Made by a program: the position numbers and the translations under genes. Of a DNA stretch of 64,000 nucleotides, positions 45,235 to 53,724 are shown one piece after another. Origin of the DNA: Castellaniella sp049671645. GTDB lineage: Bacteria > Pseudomonadota > Gammaproteobacteria > Burkholderiales > Burkholderiaceae_B. The stretch lies in the NCBI RefSeq assembly GCF_049671645.1, contig NZ_JBATVG010000023.1, positions 257,973 through 321,972 on the forward strand, given 5' to 3'. The notes under the pieces are model-generated. The model saw nothing but the letters and a program-made list of their open reading frames with translations. It made no database searches and was not told where the DNA came from. Numbering within the stretch: the stretch's first letter is position 1; each line of letters starts with the position of its first letter.

Positions 45235-46532
45235 CACCGGTTCGCCCCGCGAGCGCCCATCCCGACGCGGCTTCCTACTGGATGGACACGGCAATACCCG
45301 CACAGGCAGCCCCCGCCCTGACAGAAAGCCGCAGCACCGACGTGTTGATCGTCGGCGCCGGCTTCACCGGATTATCGACGGCCTTGCACCTGGCGCCATC
45401 CGGCGCATCGACGATGGTGATCGATGCGCACCAACCAGGCTGGGGAGCCTCGGGCCGCAACGGCGGCCAGGTCAACCCCACCCTGAAATACGACCCGGAT
45501 GAACTCATCGCCATGTTCGGCGACCGCGCGGGCCGGCTCATCCACACCATCGCGACCTCGGCCGACCAGGTCTTCGATCTGATCAACCATCACCGGATAG
45601 ACTGCAACCCGGTCCGGAGCGGCTGGCTTCAGGTCAGCTATAAAAAATCCGGCATTCCGGCGCTACACCGCCGCGCACGCCAATGGCAGGATCGAGGCTA
45701 CTTCGCCGACTCACTGGACAGCATGGCCACCCAACGACTGACGGGGACGCGGGCCTTCCACGGAGGCTGGATCGACAGGCGCGCAGGCAGCCTGCATCCC
45801 TTGTCCTATGTGCGAGGTCTTCACCAGGCCGCTCTGGCCGCAGGCGCCCAGGTGTTCGGCGACAGCCCCGTCACACGACTCTCACGCCAAGGCGATAAAT
45901 GGCTGGCGCGCCTGGCAAACGGCGCCCGCATCACGGCCGACCAAGTCGTCCTGGCAACGAACGGCTACAGCGACGCCTTGCTGCCCGGGCTTTCGCAAAC
46001 CATCCTCTCGGCCAACAGCTTCATCATCGCCACCTCGGCGCTGGGCGACAAAACGCGGCATATCCTGCCATCCGGAGAAACGCTGTCCACGGCGGAACGC
46101 CTGCTGATCTATCTGCGCAAGGAAGCGGATGGGCGCTTACTGCTGGGCGGCCGGGGCCTTTTTGACGATCCTGCGGGGGCCGGCGACTTCGCCCACATCG
46201 AGCGGTCGATGACGCGCATATACCCCGATCTCGCACCCTTTCACTATGAATACCGCTGGGCCGGCAGAATCGCCATCACACGAGATTTTCTGCCCCATGT
46301 CCACCGCCCGGCCCCCGGCATGCTGGTTGCGCTGGGCTACAACGGGCGCGGCGTGGCCGCAGCCACAGTCATGGGGATCCACCTGGCGCGACTTCTCGTC
46401 AACGGCGACGAGACGGAATTTCCATTCCCGATCACACCGCTCAGGAAAATTCCGCTGCACGGCGCCTTGCAGCATTTCTATATCTCAGCCGGGGTGGCGT
46501 GGTACGGCCTGCTTGACCGGCTGGCACGCTAG
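45231..46532 (+). CDS. FAD-dependent amine/amino-acid oxidoreductase (DAO family, PuuB-like)
   Basis: The 433-residue protein has the Rossmann dinucleotide fingerprint V-L-I-V-G-A-G-F-T-G-L at 38-48. Next comes the G-W-G-A-S-G-R-N-G-G-Q-V-N-P loop, where R-N-G-G-Q is typical of gamma-glutamylputrescine oxidase and related enzymes. The late A-L-G-Y-N-G-R-G-V-A segment contacts FAD. Its ATG overlaps the ATPase stop, so it should oxidise what the transporter imports, releasing an aldehyde or keto acid. There is no gamma-glutamyl ligase beside it, so the full Puu pathway is not implied. Confidence 0.9.
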   Translation: MTPVRPASAHPDAASYWMDTAIPAQAAPALTESRSTDVLIVGAGFTGLSTALHLAPSGASTMVIDAHQPGWGASGRNGGQVNPTLKYDPDELIAMFGDRAGRLIHTIATSADQVFDLINHHRIDCNPVRSGWLQVSYKKSGIPALHRRARQWQDRGYFADSLDSMATQRLTGTRAFHGGWIDRRAGSLHPLSYVRGLHQAALAAGAQVFGDSPVTRLSRQGDKWLARLANGARITADQVVLATNGYSDALLPGLSQTILSANSFIIATSALGDKTRHILPSGETLSTAERLLIYLRKEADGRLLLGGRGLFDDPAGAGDFAHIERSMTRIYPDLAPFHYEYRWAGRIAITRDFLPHVHRPAPGMLVALGYNGRGVAAATVMGIHLARLLVNGDETEFPFPITPLRKIPLHGALQHFYISAGVAWYGLLDRLAR

Positions 46533-46585
46533 ACATGCCGGCGCCACGCCATCCTTGGCGACGCCGCTGACGACGCCGATCCGGC

Positions 46586-47344
46586 TCAGACGAACATGCC
46601 GCCGGACGCCTCGATGCGCTGAGCGTTGACCCAGCGGCTGTCGGGCGACAACAGGGCGGCGATCAGATCGCCGATATCATCCGGTTTGCCGGCGCGGCCG
46701 AGCGCCGTCACGGAGGCCACGAAAGCATTCATTTCCCGATCGTCGCGGACGGCGCCGCCATGGAAATCGGTCTCGATGGCGCCCGGCGCAATGGTATTCA
46801 CCGCGATGCCGCGCGGCCCCAGTTCCTTGGCCAGATAGCGCGTCATCACTTCGACGCCGCCTTTCATCACGGCATAGGCGATGAAATTGGGCAGCGAAAA
46901 GCGGGTCAGGCCGGAAGACACATTCAATATCCGTCCGCCGTCGCGCAACAGGGGCAGCAAAGCCTGGGTCAGGAAGAACGGGCCTTTCAGATGGATGCGC
47001 ATCATCTCGTCGAATTGCGCTTCGGTAGTCTCGGAAAATGAGGCATAGATCCCCATTCCCGCATTGTTGACCAGATGATCGAAACCGGTGCTTTGCCAAT
47101 GGCCGGACAAGGTCTCCCGGACCTGCGCGGCGAATCCGGCAAAACTGCCGCTGTCGGCGACATCGAGCTGCAGCGCGACCGCTCGCCGCCCTTTATCCTG
47201 GATACGGGACACGACCTCGTCGGCCGACGCCCGGTCGGTGTGGTAAGTCAACAGCACGTCGCTGCCTCGATCGGCCAGCTTGAGCGCCGCATCCCGGCCC
47301 AGGCCGCGGCTGCCGCCGGTGATGAGTGAAATGGTGGAGGGCAT
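46586..47344 (-). CDS. Short-chain dehydrogenase/reductase
   Basis: The 252-residue classical SDR has T-G-G-S-R-G-L-G at 9-16, N-N-A-G-M-G at 93-98, catalytic S143/S144, Y157 and K161 (Y-x-x-x-K), and the late P-G-A-I-E-T-D segment. An AAGGAG site precedes the ATG. It is divergent from a LysR gene across 118 bases, a common SDR/LysR regulatory pair. The substrate is not recognisable. Confidence 0.92.
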   Translation of the reverse strand: MPSTISLITGGSRGLGRDAALKLADRGSDVLLTYHTDRASADEVVSRIQDKGRRAVALQLDVADSGSFAGFAAQVRETLSGHWQSTGFDHLVNNAGMGIYASFSETTEAQFDEMMRIHLKGPFFLTQALLPLLRDGGRILNVSSGLTRFSLPNFIAYAVMKGGVEVMTRYLAKELGPRGIAVNTIAPGAIETDFHGGAVRDDREMNAFVASVTALGRAGKPDDIGDLIAALLSPDSRWVNAQRIEASGGMFV

Positions 47345-47462
47345 GGTGGCTCCTTCGGTTCAGGGTTTCGTTGAATGGAGATGTCATTCTATTGAACGGA
47401 ACCAATGCTATAAATACGGATAATTTGAAAACATTGTTCGCCCCAAGGAGCCAATCAAGCCC

Positions 47463-48368
47463 ATGGACCGCATTCAGGATATGCAGGTGTTCAAGCGCGT
47501 GGCCGAACTCAGCGGCTTCAGCGCGGCGGCCGACAGCCTGGGCCTGCCCAAGGCGACGGTGTCCGGCGCCGTGCGCCGGCTGGAAGACCGGCTGGGCGCC
47601 CGCCTGCTGCACCGGACCACGCGCCGGGTGAGCCTGACGCGGGACGGCGAGGTGTTCTACCAGCGCTGCTGCGACCTGCTGGCCGATATGGAGGAACTGG
47701 AAGCCCTGTTCCTGAGCGGCGACGAGGCGCTGAGCGGCGTCATCCGCACCGACATGTCCAACGGCATCCTGCAGAACATGATCCTGGCCCGGCTGCCCGG
47801 ATTCCTGGACGCCCACCCCCTGCTCCGGGTGGAGATGAGCAGCACCGACCAGTTCGTCGACCTGGTGCGCGGCGGATTCGACTGCGTGTTCCGGGTGGGC
47901 GAGCCCGGCGACGTGAATCTGGCCGCGCGCCGGCTGGGGCGCCTGCCGTTCGTCAACGGCGCGAGCCCTGCCTATCTCGAACGCCACGGCGTGCCGCGCA
48001 CGCTGGACGATCTGCGCCGCCACCGGCTGATCCATTATGTCGGTCATCTGGGGGCGGACGACCCGGGATTCGAGTACCCCGTCCGCGACGGGTACGGCCT
48101 GCTGCCCATGCCGGGCGCGCTCACGGTCAATCACGTCCACGCCTACGAGTCGGCCGCGATCGCGGGCCTGGGCATCATCCAGGCGCCGGAGGCGCGGATG
48201 CGGCAACTGATCGAAAGCGGCCAGATGGTCGAGATCCTGCCGCAATACCGCCCGCGGTCCCTGCCGGTGTCCGTGCTCTACCCGGGGCGCCGCCACCTGG
48301 CGCGGCGCACCCTGGCGTTCATGGACTGGGCGCAGTCCATCATTGATCCCATCCTGGTGAAGGACTGA
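47463..48368 (+). CDS. LysR-family regulator paired with the SDR gene
   Basis: The 301-residue LysR protein of the CrgA-like subgroup shows M-Q-V-F-K-R-V-A-E-L-S-G-F-S-A-A-A-D-S in the HTH, H-R-T-T-R-R-V-S-L-T-R-D-G and D-C-V-F-R-V-G in the effector domain. It probably regulates the divergent SDR gene. AAGGAG lies 12 bases before the ATG, which is distant but usable. It converges on the metallo-hydrolase remnant. Confidence 0.9.
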   Translation: MDRIQDMQVFKRVAELSGFSAAADSLGLPKATVSGAVRRLEDRLGARLLHRTTRRVSLTRDGEVFYQRCCDLLADMEELEALFLSGDEALSGVIRTDMSNGILQNMILARLPGFLDAHPLLRVEMSSTDQFVDLVRGGFDCVFRVGEPGDVNLAARRLGRLPFVNGASPAYLERHGVPRTLDDLRRHRLIHYVGHLGADDPGFEYPVRDGYGLLPMPGALTVNHVHAYESAAIAGLGIIQAPEARMRQLIESGQMVEILPQYRPRSLPVSVLYPGRRHLARRTLAFMDWAQSIIDPILVKD

Positions 48369-48400
48369 CCCGCCTTGGGCCGGGGCCGCAGTTCCAAAGC

Positions 48401-48763
48401 TTATCGGTTCCTGTAGTTCAGGGCCACGAACCTGTAGGCGCCGTCATCCGCACCGATGCGGCCCATCCCCGGAAAGGGAACATGCGCGCCGGCCACCAGC
48501 TCGCGGGCCTTGGACAGCGCAGCGAACTGCCGGGCGCGCTGCGTGGCGGCCCCGGGCTGGTCGACATCATAGAGAATGGTGATGCCGGGCTTTGCGAACT
48601 GCAGCGACTCCACATGGACCAGATCGCCGATGAAGGTCATGGACTGCCCCCTGCTCTCCACGCGGTAGAGACTATGGCCTGGCGTATGGCCCGGCGCGGG
48701 AATCGAGCGGATGCCCGGCAGGATCAGCGTGGGTCCCGAGAAGGGCCGCAACTTGAAGCCCAT
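48401..48763 (-). pseudogene. Metallo-beta-lactamase-fold hydrolase, 5'-truncated remnant
   Basis: Only the C-terminal 120 residues of an MBL-fold protein are present. P-G-H-T-P-G-H near residue 24 (third metal motif), the F-I-G-D-L-V-H segment with the bridging Asp, and the closing H-V-P-F-P-G-M-G are intact. The N-terminal H-x-H-x-D-H motif and about 200 residues usual in the family are missing. The frame continues directly from the MocR gene: TGA stop, ACG, GAC, then the ATG. A deletion appears to have joined this tail to the MocR 3' end. It is unlikely to be active alone. Confidence 0.8.
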
Positions 48764-48769
48764 GTCCGT

Positions 48770-50209
48770 TCAAGCGACGATGACGCGATCGTAGGCCCGA
48801 TCCCGGACGGCTGCGTGGCCGCGCCCCTCCAAGCGGCCCCACGCACCGGCGATGCGGTCGATGGCGCTTCGCAGCTCGGCCGCAGGCCGCGACCAGGGCA
48901 ACCGCACGAACGCGTCCAGCCCGCCGCTGGGGGAAAAGACCGGGCCGGGCGAAACGACGACCTGGCTGCGCGTCAGGGCGGCGGCCAGAGCGGTCGCGCC
49001 CCGGTGCGGCAACTCGCACCATAAGGCCAGACCGCCCGAGGGCGGCGCGAACCGCCAGTCGGGCAACTGCGCCGACACCGCCTCGATCAGGGCATCGCGC
49101 TGGGTGCGCAGGCGTTCCAGATGTCCCGCCGAGACCGTCCCCCGGCGCAGCAGATGCGCCGCTGCAAGCTGCTCGACCACGGGCACGCCCAGATCCAGCG
49201 ACATGCGGGCCCGGGGCACCCGCTCCACGCGGGGGCGCGGGACGCGGATCCACCCCACGCGCAATCCGCCCCAGAACGCCTTGCTCATGCTGCCCAGGGT
49301 GAAAGCGTCCGGGTCGAAGGCCGCGAAAGGCGGGGGCATGGGCCCGCCATCCAGGGCCAGGGCGTGGTGAGTCTCGTCCACGATGGCGAGGGTGCCGTGG
49401 GCGCGCAGATGCGCGCCCAGCCGCTCGCGCTGCTCCGCGCCCATCAGCGCCCCCGTGGGGTTCTGGAAGTCAGGAATGAGATAGGCGAAATCCGGCCGCA
49501 CCTGCCGCACCGTATCCAGGAGGCTGGACAGATCCCAGCCGTTCGCATCCAGGAGGGCCTCGTGCAACTGCATGCCCGAGGCCCTCAGCATTTCGGCGGC
49601 ATTGGGGTAGGTGGGGGACTCGACCAGCGCATGGCCGCGGCGCGGAGCGAAGGCGCGCACGACCACGCTGGCGGCGGTCAGCGCACCCGGGGTGACCACG
49701 ATCTGCGCCGGATCGGTGGGCAATCCCCTCGCTGCATAGGAGTCGGCGACCGCCTCCTGCAGCACCGGCAGGCCGGACGGAAAGTATCCGTGCCCGCCCA
49801 GATAGGCGGGCAGGTCCGAGAGCGCCGCCGTGTAGGCCGCCATCACTTCGGCCGGGGCCGAGTCGGCCGCGCAACTGAGGTCGATCCACCCCGCGCCGGC
49901 GCCGCCCGCAACCAGGACGCGGTCGTGTGCCCGCTCGCGGCCGCCGGGCACCGCGGTGAATGTCCCGGAACCCTGCGCTGCATGCGCAAAGCCATTGTCG
50001 CGCAAGGCGGCATAAGCGCGCGTCGCCGTGGTGCGGGACAAGCCGAGAGCCGCAGCCAGTTCCCGTTCGCTGGGCAGGCGCACCCCGAGAGGGATCCGGC
50101 CGTCCCCGATGAGCAGCGTGAGCGTATCCGCCAGCCCCGCATAGGCCGGGCCCTGGGGGAGGCTGCCCACGAGCTGTCGCACGCGGCGCGCGGAAATGGC
50201 TTCTTTCAT
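48770..50209 (-). CDS. MocR/PdxR-type regulator (GntR HTH fused to aminotransferase domain)
   Basis: The 479-residue regulator has a GntR HTH at about 20-90 (P-S-E-R-E-L-A-A-A-L-G-L-S-R-T-T) and a fold-type-I aminotransferase domain with the PLP residues: N250 in F-Q-N-P-T-G, D278 in I-V-D-E-T and K310 in G-S-M-S-K-A-F. Such proteins sense PLP or aminated ligands. It is divergent from a YczE-type membrane protein gene, a pairing known for MocR regulators (YcxD/YczE). The shared promoter holds a perfect inverted repeat. The gene ends just before the metallo-hydrolase remnant in the same frame. Confidence 0.92.
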   Translation of the reverse strand: MKEAISARRVRQLVGSLPQGPAYAGLADTLTLLIGDGRIPLGVRLPSERELAAALGLSRTTATRAYAALRDNGFAHAAQGSGTFTAVPGGRERAHDRVLVAGGAGAGWIDLSCAADSAPAEVMAAYTAALSDLPAYLGGHGYFPSGLPVLQEAVADSYAARGLPTDPAQIVVTPGALTAASVVVRAFAPRRGHALVESPTYPNAAEMLRASGMQLHEALLDANGWDLSSLLDTVRQVRPDFAYLIPDFQNPTGALMGAEQRERLGAHLRAHGTLAIVDETHHALALDGGPMPPPFAAFDPDAFTLGSMSKAFWGGLRVGWIRVPRPRVERVPRARMSLDLGVPVVEQLAAAHLLRRGTVSAGHLERLRTQRDALIEAVSAQLPDWRFAPPSGGLALWCELPHRGATALAAALTRSQVVVSPGPVFSPSGGLDAFVRLPWSRPAAELRSAIDRIAGAWGRLEGRGHAAVRDRAYDRVIVA

Positions 50210-50225
50210 ATCAGGCCACTTTCTG

Positions 50226-50256
50226 ATAATTGGCTATTTTCAACAATGCCAATTAT
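50226..50256. promoter_or_regulatory. Perfect 9-bp inverted repeat in the MocR/YczE promoter
   Basis: ATAATTGGC (50226-50234) and GCCAATTAT (50248-50256) are exact inverted arms with a 13-base spacer, ending seven bases before the chosen YczE start. An ATG at 50246 overlaps the right arm, which argues that the real start lies downstream. This is the best operator candidate for the MocR regulator. Confidence 0.6.
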
Positions 50257-50263
50257 AGGCAAG

Positions 50264-50932
50264 ATGGACGCCATGGATACTTCTGCTGAACTTGCCCAGC
50301 TTGGGCCGCTCGAACAACTCCGCACGGGAAGACTGGCCCGGCGGCTGATTCAATTGACGGTCGGGCTGTCTCTTTACGGCGTCTCGATGGCGATGATGAT
50401 ACGCGGCAACCTCGGGCTGGCGCCCTGGGATGCGCTGCACATCGGCGTGACCGGACATCTCCCGCTCAGCTTTGGCGAGGTGGTCATCGGCCTCTCGTTC
50501 CTGGTGCTCTTGCTGTGGATTCCTCTGCGCGAAATCCCGGGCATCGGCACGCTGGCCAATGCCCTGATCATCGGCGCCGTCGCCGACCTTGCATTGCAGA
50601 ACCTGCACACGCCCGAGCACTTCGTGGAACGCCTGGCCCTCACGGCGGGCGGCGTCCTGCTGTGCGGTCTGAGTTCGGCGCTGTACATCGGGGCTCAGCT
50701 GGGGCGCGGCCCCCGGGACGGCCTGATGACCGGCCTTCACCGCGTGACGGGACTTTCGCTGCGCCTGGTGCGCACCGGACTGGAACTGGCGGTGCTGCTG
50801 GTGGGACTTCTTCTGGGCGGTTCAGCGGTGTTCGGCATCGGCACGGTCCTGTTCGCGCTGAGCATCGGCCCGCTGACGCAGGCCCTGCTGTCGTGGCTAT
50901 TGGTCCCCGCCCACCCGGACGCCGGCTCGTAG
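50264..50932 (+). CDS. YczE/YitT-type membrane protein
   Basis: The 222-residue protein has about five to six membrane helices with the family's L-Y-G-V-S-M-A-M-M-I-R-G-N-L-G-L-A-P-W-D segment near residue 40 and L-G-R-G-P-R-D-G-L-M-T-G near residue 145. YczE-like proteins are of unknown function and are often found beside MocR regulators, as here. The start is placed at 50264 because the earlier ATG at 50246 lies within the inverted repeat; 50273 is another option. Confidence 0.85.
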   Translation: MDAMDTSAELAQLGPLEQLRTGRLARRLIQLTVGLSLYGVSMAMMIRGNLGLAPWDALHIGVTGHLPLSFGEVVIGLSFLVLLLWIPLREIPGIGTLANALIIGAVADLALQNLHTPEHFVERLALTAGGVLLCGLSSALYIGAQLGRGPRDGLMTGLHRVTGLSLRLVRTGLELAVLLVGLLLGGSAVFGIGTVLFALSIGPLTQALLSWLLVPAHPDAGS

Positions 50933-50958
50933 CGCCCCCGGACACGCGCCCGGGGGCG
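50933..50958. terminator. Hairpin between convergent YczE and glmS genes
   Basis: CGCCCCCGG (50933-50941) pairs with CCGGGGGCG (50950-50958) around an eight-base loop, directly after the YczE stop and before the glmS stop. It could end both transcripts. There is no T-run. Confidence 0.6.
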
Positions 50959-50963
50959 GCGCG

Positions 50964-52796
50964 TCACTCCACCGTCACGCTTTTCGCGAGGTTGCGCGGC
51001 TTGTCCACATCCGTGCCCCGGGCGCAGGCCGTGTGATACGCCAGCAACTGCAGCGGCACGGTATGCAGGATGGGGGACAGCTTGCCATAGTGTTCGGGCA
51101 TCCGGATGACGTGCATGCCCGGAGCGCCCACGATCTGCGAATCGGCATCGGCGAACACGTAGAGTTCGCCGCCGCGCGCCCGCACTTCCTGCATGTTGGA
51201 TTTCAGCTTTTCCAGCAATTCGTCGTGCGGCGCCACCGTGACCACCGGCATGGCGTCGGTCACCAGGGCCAGCGGGCCGTGCTTCAGCTCGCCGGCGGGA
51301 TAGGCCTCCGCGTGGATGTAGCTGATTTCCTTCAGCTTCAGCGCGCCTTCCAGGGCGATCGGATAATGCATGCCACGCCCCAGGAACAAGGCGTTTTCCT
51401 TGCTGGCAAAGCGTTCGGCCCAGGCGATGATCTGCGGTTCCAGGGCCAGCACGGCGGCGATGGCCGCCGGCAAGTGGCGCAGGGACTTGACGGCCTGCTG
51501 TTCGGCGCCGTCATCCAGCCTGCCTTGGGTCTGCGCCAGCACCAGGGCCAGCAGATACAGGGCGGTCAACTGGGTGGTGAAGGCTTTGGTGGAGGCCACG
51601 CCGATTTCCACCCCTGCCCGGGTGATGAACGCCAGCTTGCATTCGCGCACCATGGCGCTGGTGGCCACGTTGCAGATGGTCAGGGTCTGCTCCATGCCCA
51701 GGCTGCGGGCGTGCTTCAGTGCCGCCAGGGTATCGGCGGTTTCGCCGGACTGGGAAATCGTCACGACCAGGGTGCGGGGGTCGGGCACGCTGGTGCGGTA
51801 GCGGTATTCGCTGGCGATTTCGACATTGACGGGAATCCGAGCAACGGACTCGATCCAATACCGCGCCGTCAGACCCGCGTAGTAGCTGGTGCCGCAGGCC
51901 AGGATCAGCACCCGGTCCACCGCCTTGAAGACCCCATGGGCGCCATCGCCGAACAGTTCAGGCATGATCGCGTCGATCCCCTGCAGGGTGTCGCCCACGG
52001 CGCGCGGCTGCTCGAAGATTTCCTTCTGCATGAAATGGCGGTAGGGGCCCAGTTCGGCCTCGCCCGTATGGACCTGGACGGTATGCACGGATCGCTCCAC
52101 CGGCTGGCCCTGCGCATCGCTGACCCACACGCGGGAAAGCTGCAGGTCCACCACATCGCCGTCCTCAAGATACATGATCTGATCGGTCGTACCCGCCAGC
52201 GCCAGCGCATCCGACGCCAGATAGTTGCCCTGGTCGCTGCAGCCCACTACCAGGGGCGAACCCTGGCGGGCACCGACCACGCGGTGCGGTTCCTGGGCGC
52301 AAAACACGGCGATGGCATAGGCGCCTTCCAGGCGCCGGGTGGCCTGCTGCACGGCGGCAAACAGATCGCCGTCATACAGATGGTCCACCAGATGGGCGAT
52401 CACTTCCGTATCGGTCTGGCTGTGAAAGGTATAGCCGGCCGCCTGCAGTTCCGCCCGCAGCGCGTCATGGTTTTCGATAATGCCGTTGTGCACCAGCGCA
52501 ATGCGCGGCGCCCCGTTTTCCGGACCGGAAAAGTGCGGGTGGGCATTATGCGTCAGCGGCGCCCCATGCGTGGCCCAGCGGGTATGGGCGATGCCGGTCA
52601 AGCCCTGGACATGGTCCTGAGTGGTCTGGGCGGCCAATTCAGCCACCCGCTGGGTGCTGCGCACCCGCTGCAGGCCGGTGCCGGTGTGCACTGCCACGCC
52701 GCAGGAATCGTAGCCGCGGTATTCCAGGCGGCGCAGGCCTTCCAGCAGGATGGGAACAATGTTGTGACGCGCAACGGCGCCGACGATGCCACACAT
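50964..52796 (-). CDS. glmS: Glutamine--fructose-6-phosphate aminotransferase
   Basis: GlmS makes glucosamine-6-phosphate from fructose-6-phosphate and glutamine, the entry to peptidoglycan and LPS amino sugars. The 610-residue protein begins M-C-G-I-V-G, whose Cys2 becomes the N-terminal nucleophile. It has H-T-R-W-A-T-H-G and H-N-G-I-I-E-N in the glutaminase domain, two SIS domains (C-G-T-S-Y-Y and L-G-R-G-M-H-Y-P), and the conserved C-terminal L-A-K-S-V-T-V-E. An AGGAG site precedes the ATG. It is divergent from an Lrp-type gene with a strong inverted repeat between them. Confidence 0.97.
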   Translation of the reverse strand: MCGIVGAVARHNIVPILLEGLRRLEYRGYDSCGVAVHTGTGLQRVRSTQRVAELAAQTTQDHVQGLTGIAHTRWATHGAPLTHNAHPHFSGPENGAPRIALVHNGIIENHDALRAELQAAGYTFHSQTDTEVIAHLVDHLYDGDLFAAVQQATRRLEGAYAIAVFCAQEPHRVVGARQGSPLVVGCSDQGNYLASDALALAGTTDQIMYLEDGDVVDLQLSRVWVSDAQGQPVERSVHTVQVHTGEAELGPYRHFMQKEIFEQPRAVGDTLQGIDAIMPELFGDGAHGVFKAVDRVLILACGTSYYAGLTARYWIESVARIPVNVEIASEYRYRTSVPDPRTLVVTISQSGETADTLAALKHARSLGMEQTLTICNVATSAMVRECKLAFITRAGVEIGVASTKAFTTQLTALYLLALVLAQTQGRLDDGAEQQAVKSLRHLPAAIAAVLALEPQIIAWAERFASKENALFLGRGMHYPIALEGALKLKEISYIHAEAYPAGELKHGPLALVTDAMPVVTVAPHDELLEKLKSNMQEVRARGGELYVFADADSQIVGAPGMHVIRMPEHYGKLSPILHTVPLQLLAYHTACARGTDVDKPRNLAKSVTVE

Positions 52797-52917
52797 AAGG
52801 GTGCTCCTGAATTTGAATCACGGGGACGAAGGGAGACGAGCCGCTCACCCAAGTCCTGCTCAGCCGCTATTGTGTCCCGAGCATAAAGAAATTTGATTTC
52901 TATTTTTTATTCATTAT

Positions 52918-52959
52918 GAAATTATATTTCACTTATCAAATGAAGTGAAATATAATTTC
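52918..52959. promoter_or_regulatory. Perfect 15-bp inverted repeat between glmS and lrp
   Basis: Arms at 52918-52932 (GAAATTATATTTCAC) and 52945-52959 (GTGAAATATAATTTC) are exact reverse complements with a 12-base spacer, inside an A/T-rich island in otherwise GC-rich DNA. It ends 24 bases before the Lrp start and lies about 120 bases upstream of glmS. An Lrp/AsnC operator with autoregulation, possibly also reading glmS, is the simplest reading. Confidence 0.7.
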
Positions 52960-52983
52960 AATTCCCTTTCCAAAGACCCCGCC

Positions 52984-53469
52984 ATGATCGACACTGCCGC
53001 CCCGCCCGGGCTCGACGACCTGGACCGCCGCATTCTGGATCAGCTGCAGCAGGATTGCTCATTGAGCAACCTGGAGCTGGCCGCCCGCGTGCATGCGTCG
53101 CCACCGACCTGTCTGCGCCGCGTGCGCAAGCTGGTGCAATCCGGCCTGATCCTGCGCCAGGTCGCCCTGCTGGATCCGGCGCGCCTGGGAGCGGCGCTGA
53201 CCGTCATCATCGAGGTCTCGCTGGACGCCCAGGCAGCCGAGCAACTGGATGCGGTCGAGGCCAGCCTGATCAGCGAGCCCGCCATCCAGCAGTGCTACCG
53301 CGTCAGCAGCGGCCCCGATTTCGTGCTGGTCGCCCAGGTCGCCGACATGAGCGCCTACCAGGATCTGGCGCTGCGCCGTCTGACGGGCGACCCCAGGATC
53401 CGCAACGTCCGCAGCTTTTTCGCCACAGACCGCAGCAAATTCGACACATCCATTGCAGTGAGTGGTTAA
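52984..53469 (+). CDS. Lrp/AsnC-family regulator
   Basis: The 161-residue protein has an N-terminal HTH (L-D-D-L-D-R-R-I-L-D-Q-L-Q-Q-D, then N-L-E-L-A-A-R-V-H-A-S-P-P-T-C-L-R-R-V) and a C-terminal RAM ligand domain with V-S-S-G-P-D-F-V-L-V-A. The ATG at 52984 is used; an earlier ATG lies within the inverted repeat. Its effector is unknown. Pairing with glmS suggests a link to amino-sugar or glutamine supply, by context. Confidence 0.92.
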   Translation: MIDTAAPPGLDDLDRRILDQLQQDCSLSNLELAARVHASPPTCLRRVRKLVQSGLILRQVALLDPARLGAALTVIIEVSLDAQAAEQLDAVEASLISEPAIQQCYRVSSGPDFVLVAQVADMSAYQDLALRRLTGDPRIRNVRSFFATDRSKFDTSIAVSG

Positions 53470-53724
53470 GGGTTAGTACCTATGCTATAGTAGCGGATTG
53501 CCTGTTTTCTGACCTCCTGACCTTGGCTTGCGCCGGGTGTTCCAGCAGTTGGCGTCCCGCATCGACGGATCCACGCCCGGAACACGATACCGATGCGCTA
53601 TTTTGGGTTGACCCGGTCGGCGCATGCGACTGATCTCTGCGGCAGACATCCGCAGCAGCAACCCGGCGGGGCCATCTCTGGCGCCCCGCAGCCCATCGCC
53701 CGCCCTCGCGGGCCCAAGGAAATC
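53470..53724. other. 255-bp leader region of rhlE
   Basis: Between the lrp stop and the rhlE start there is no supported gene, although the rhlE frame is open back to 53593. The sequence TATGCTATAGTAG near 53490 could hold a -10 element, which would give rhlE a long untranslated leader of about 200 bases. Long leaders are common in cold-regulated RNA helicase genes. That role is inference. Confidence 0.4.

Noticed and set aside
50246..50263. Upstream ATG as the YczE start
   Set aside because: It lies within the right arm of the inverted repeat and has no ribosome site; the ATG at 50264 is preferred.
51033..52886. 617-codon open frame on the plus strand
   Set aside because: It is antisense to glmS, which is complete and unmistakable.
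52797..52983. glmS ribozyme
   Set aside because: The stretch is short and A/T-rich with a simple dyad; no ribozyme-like multi-helix core is visible, and the element is mainly known from Firmicutes.
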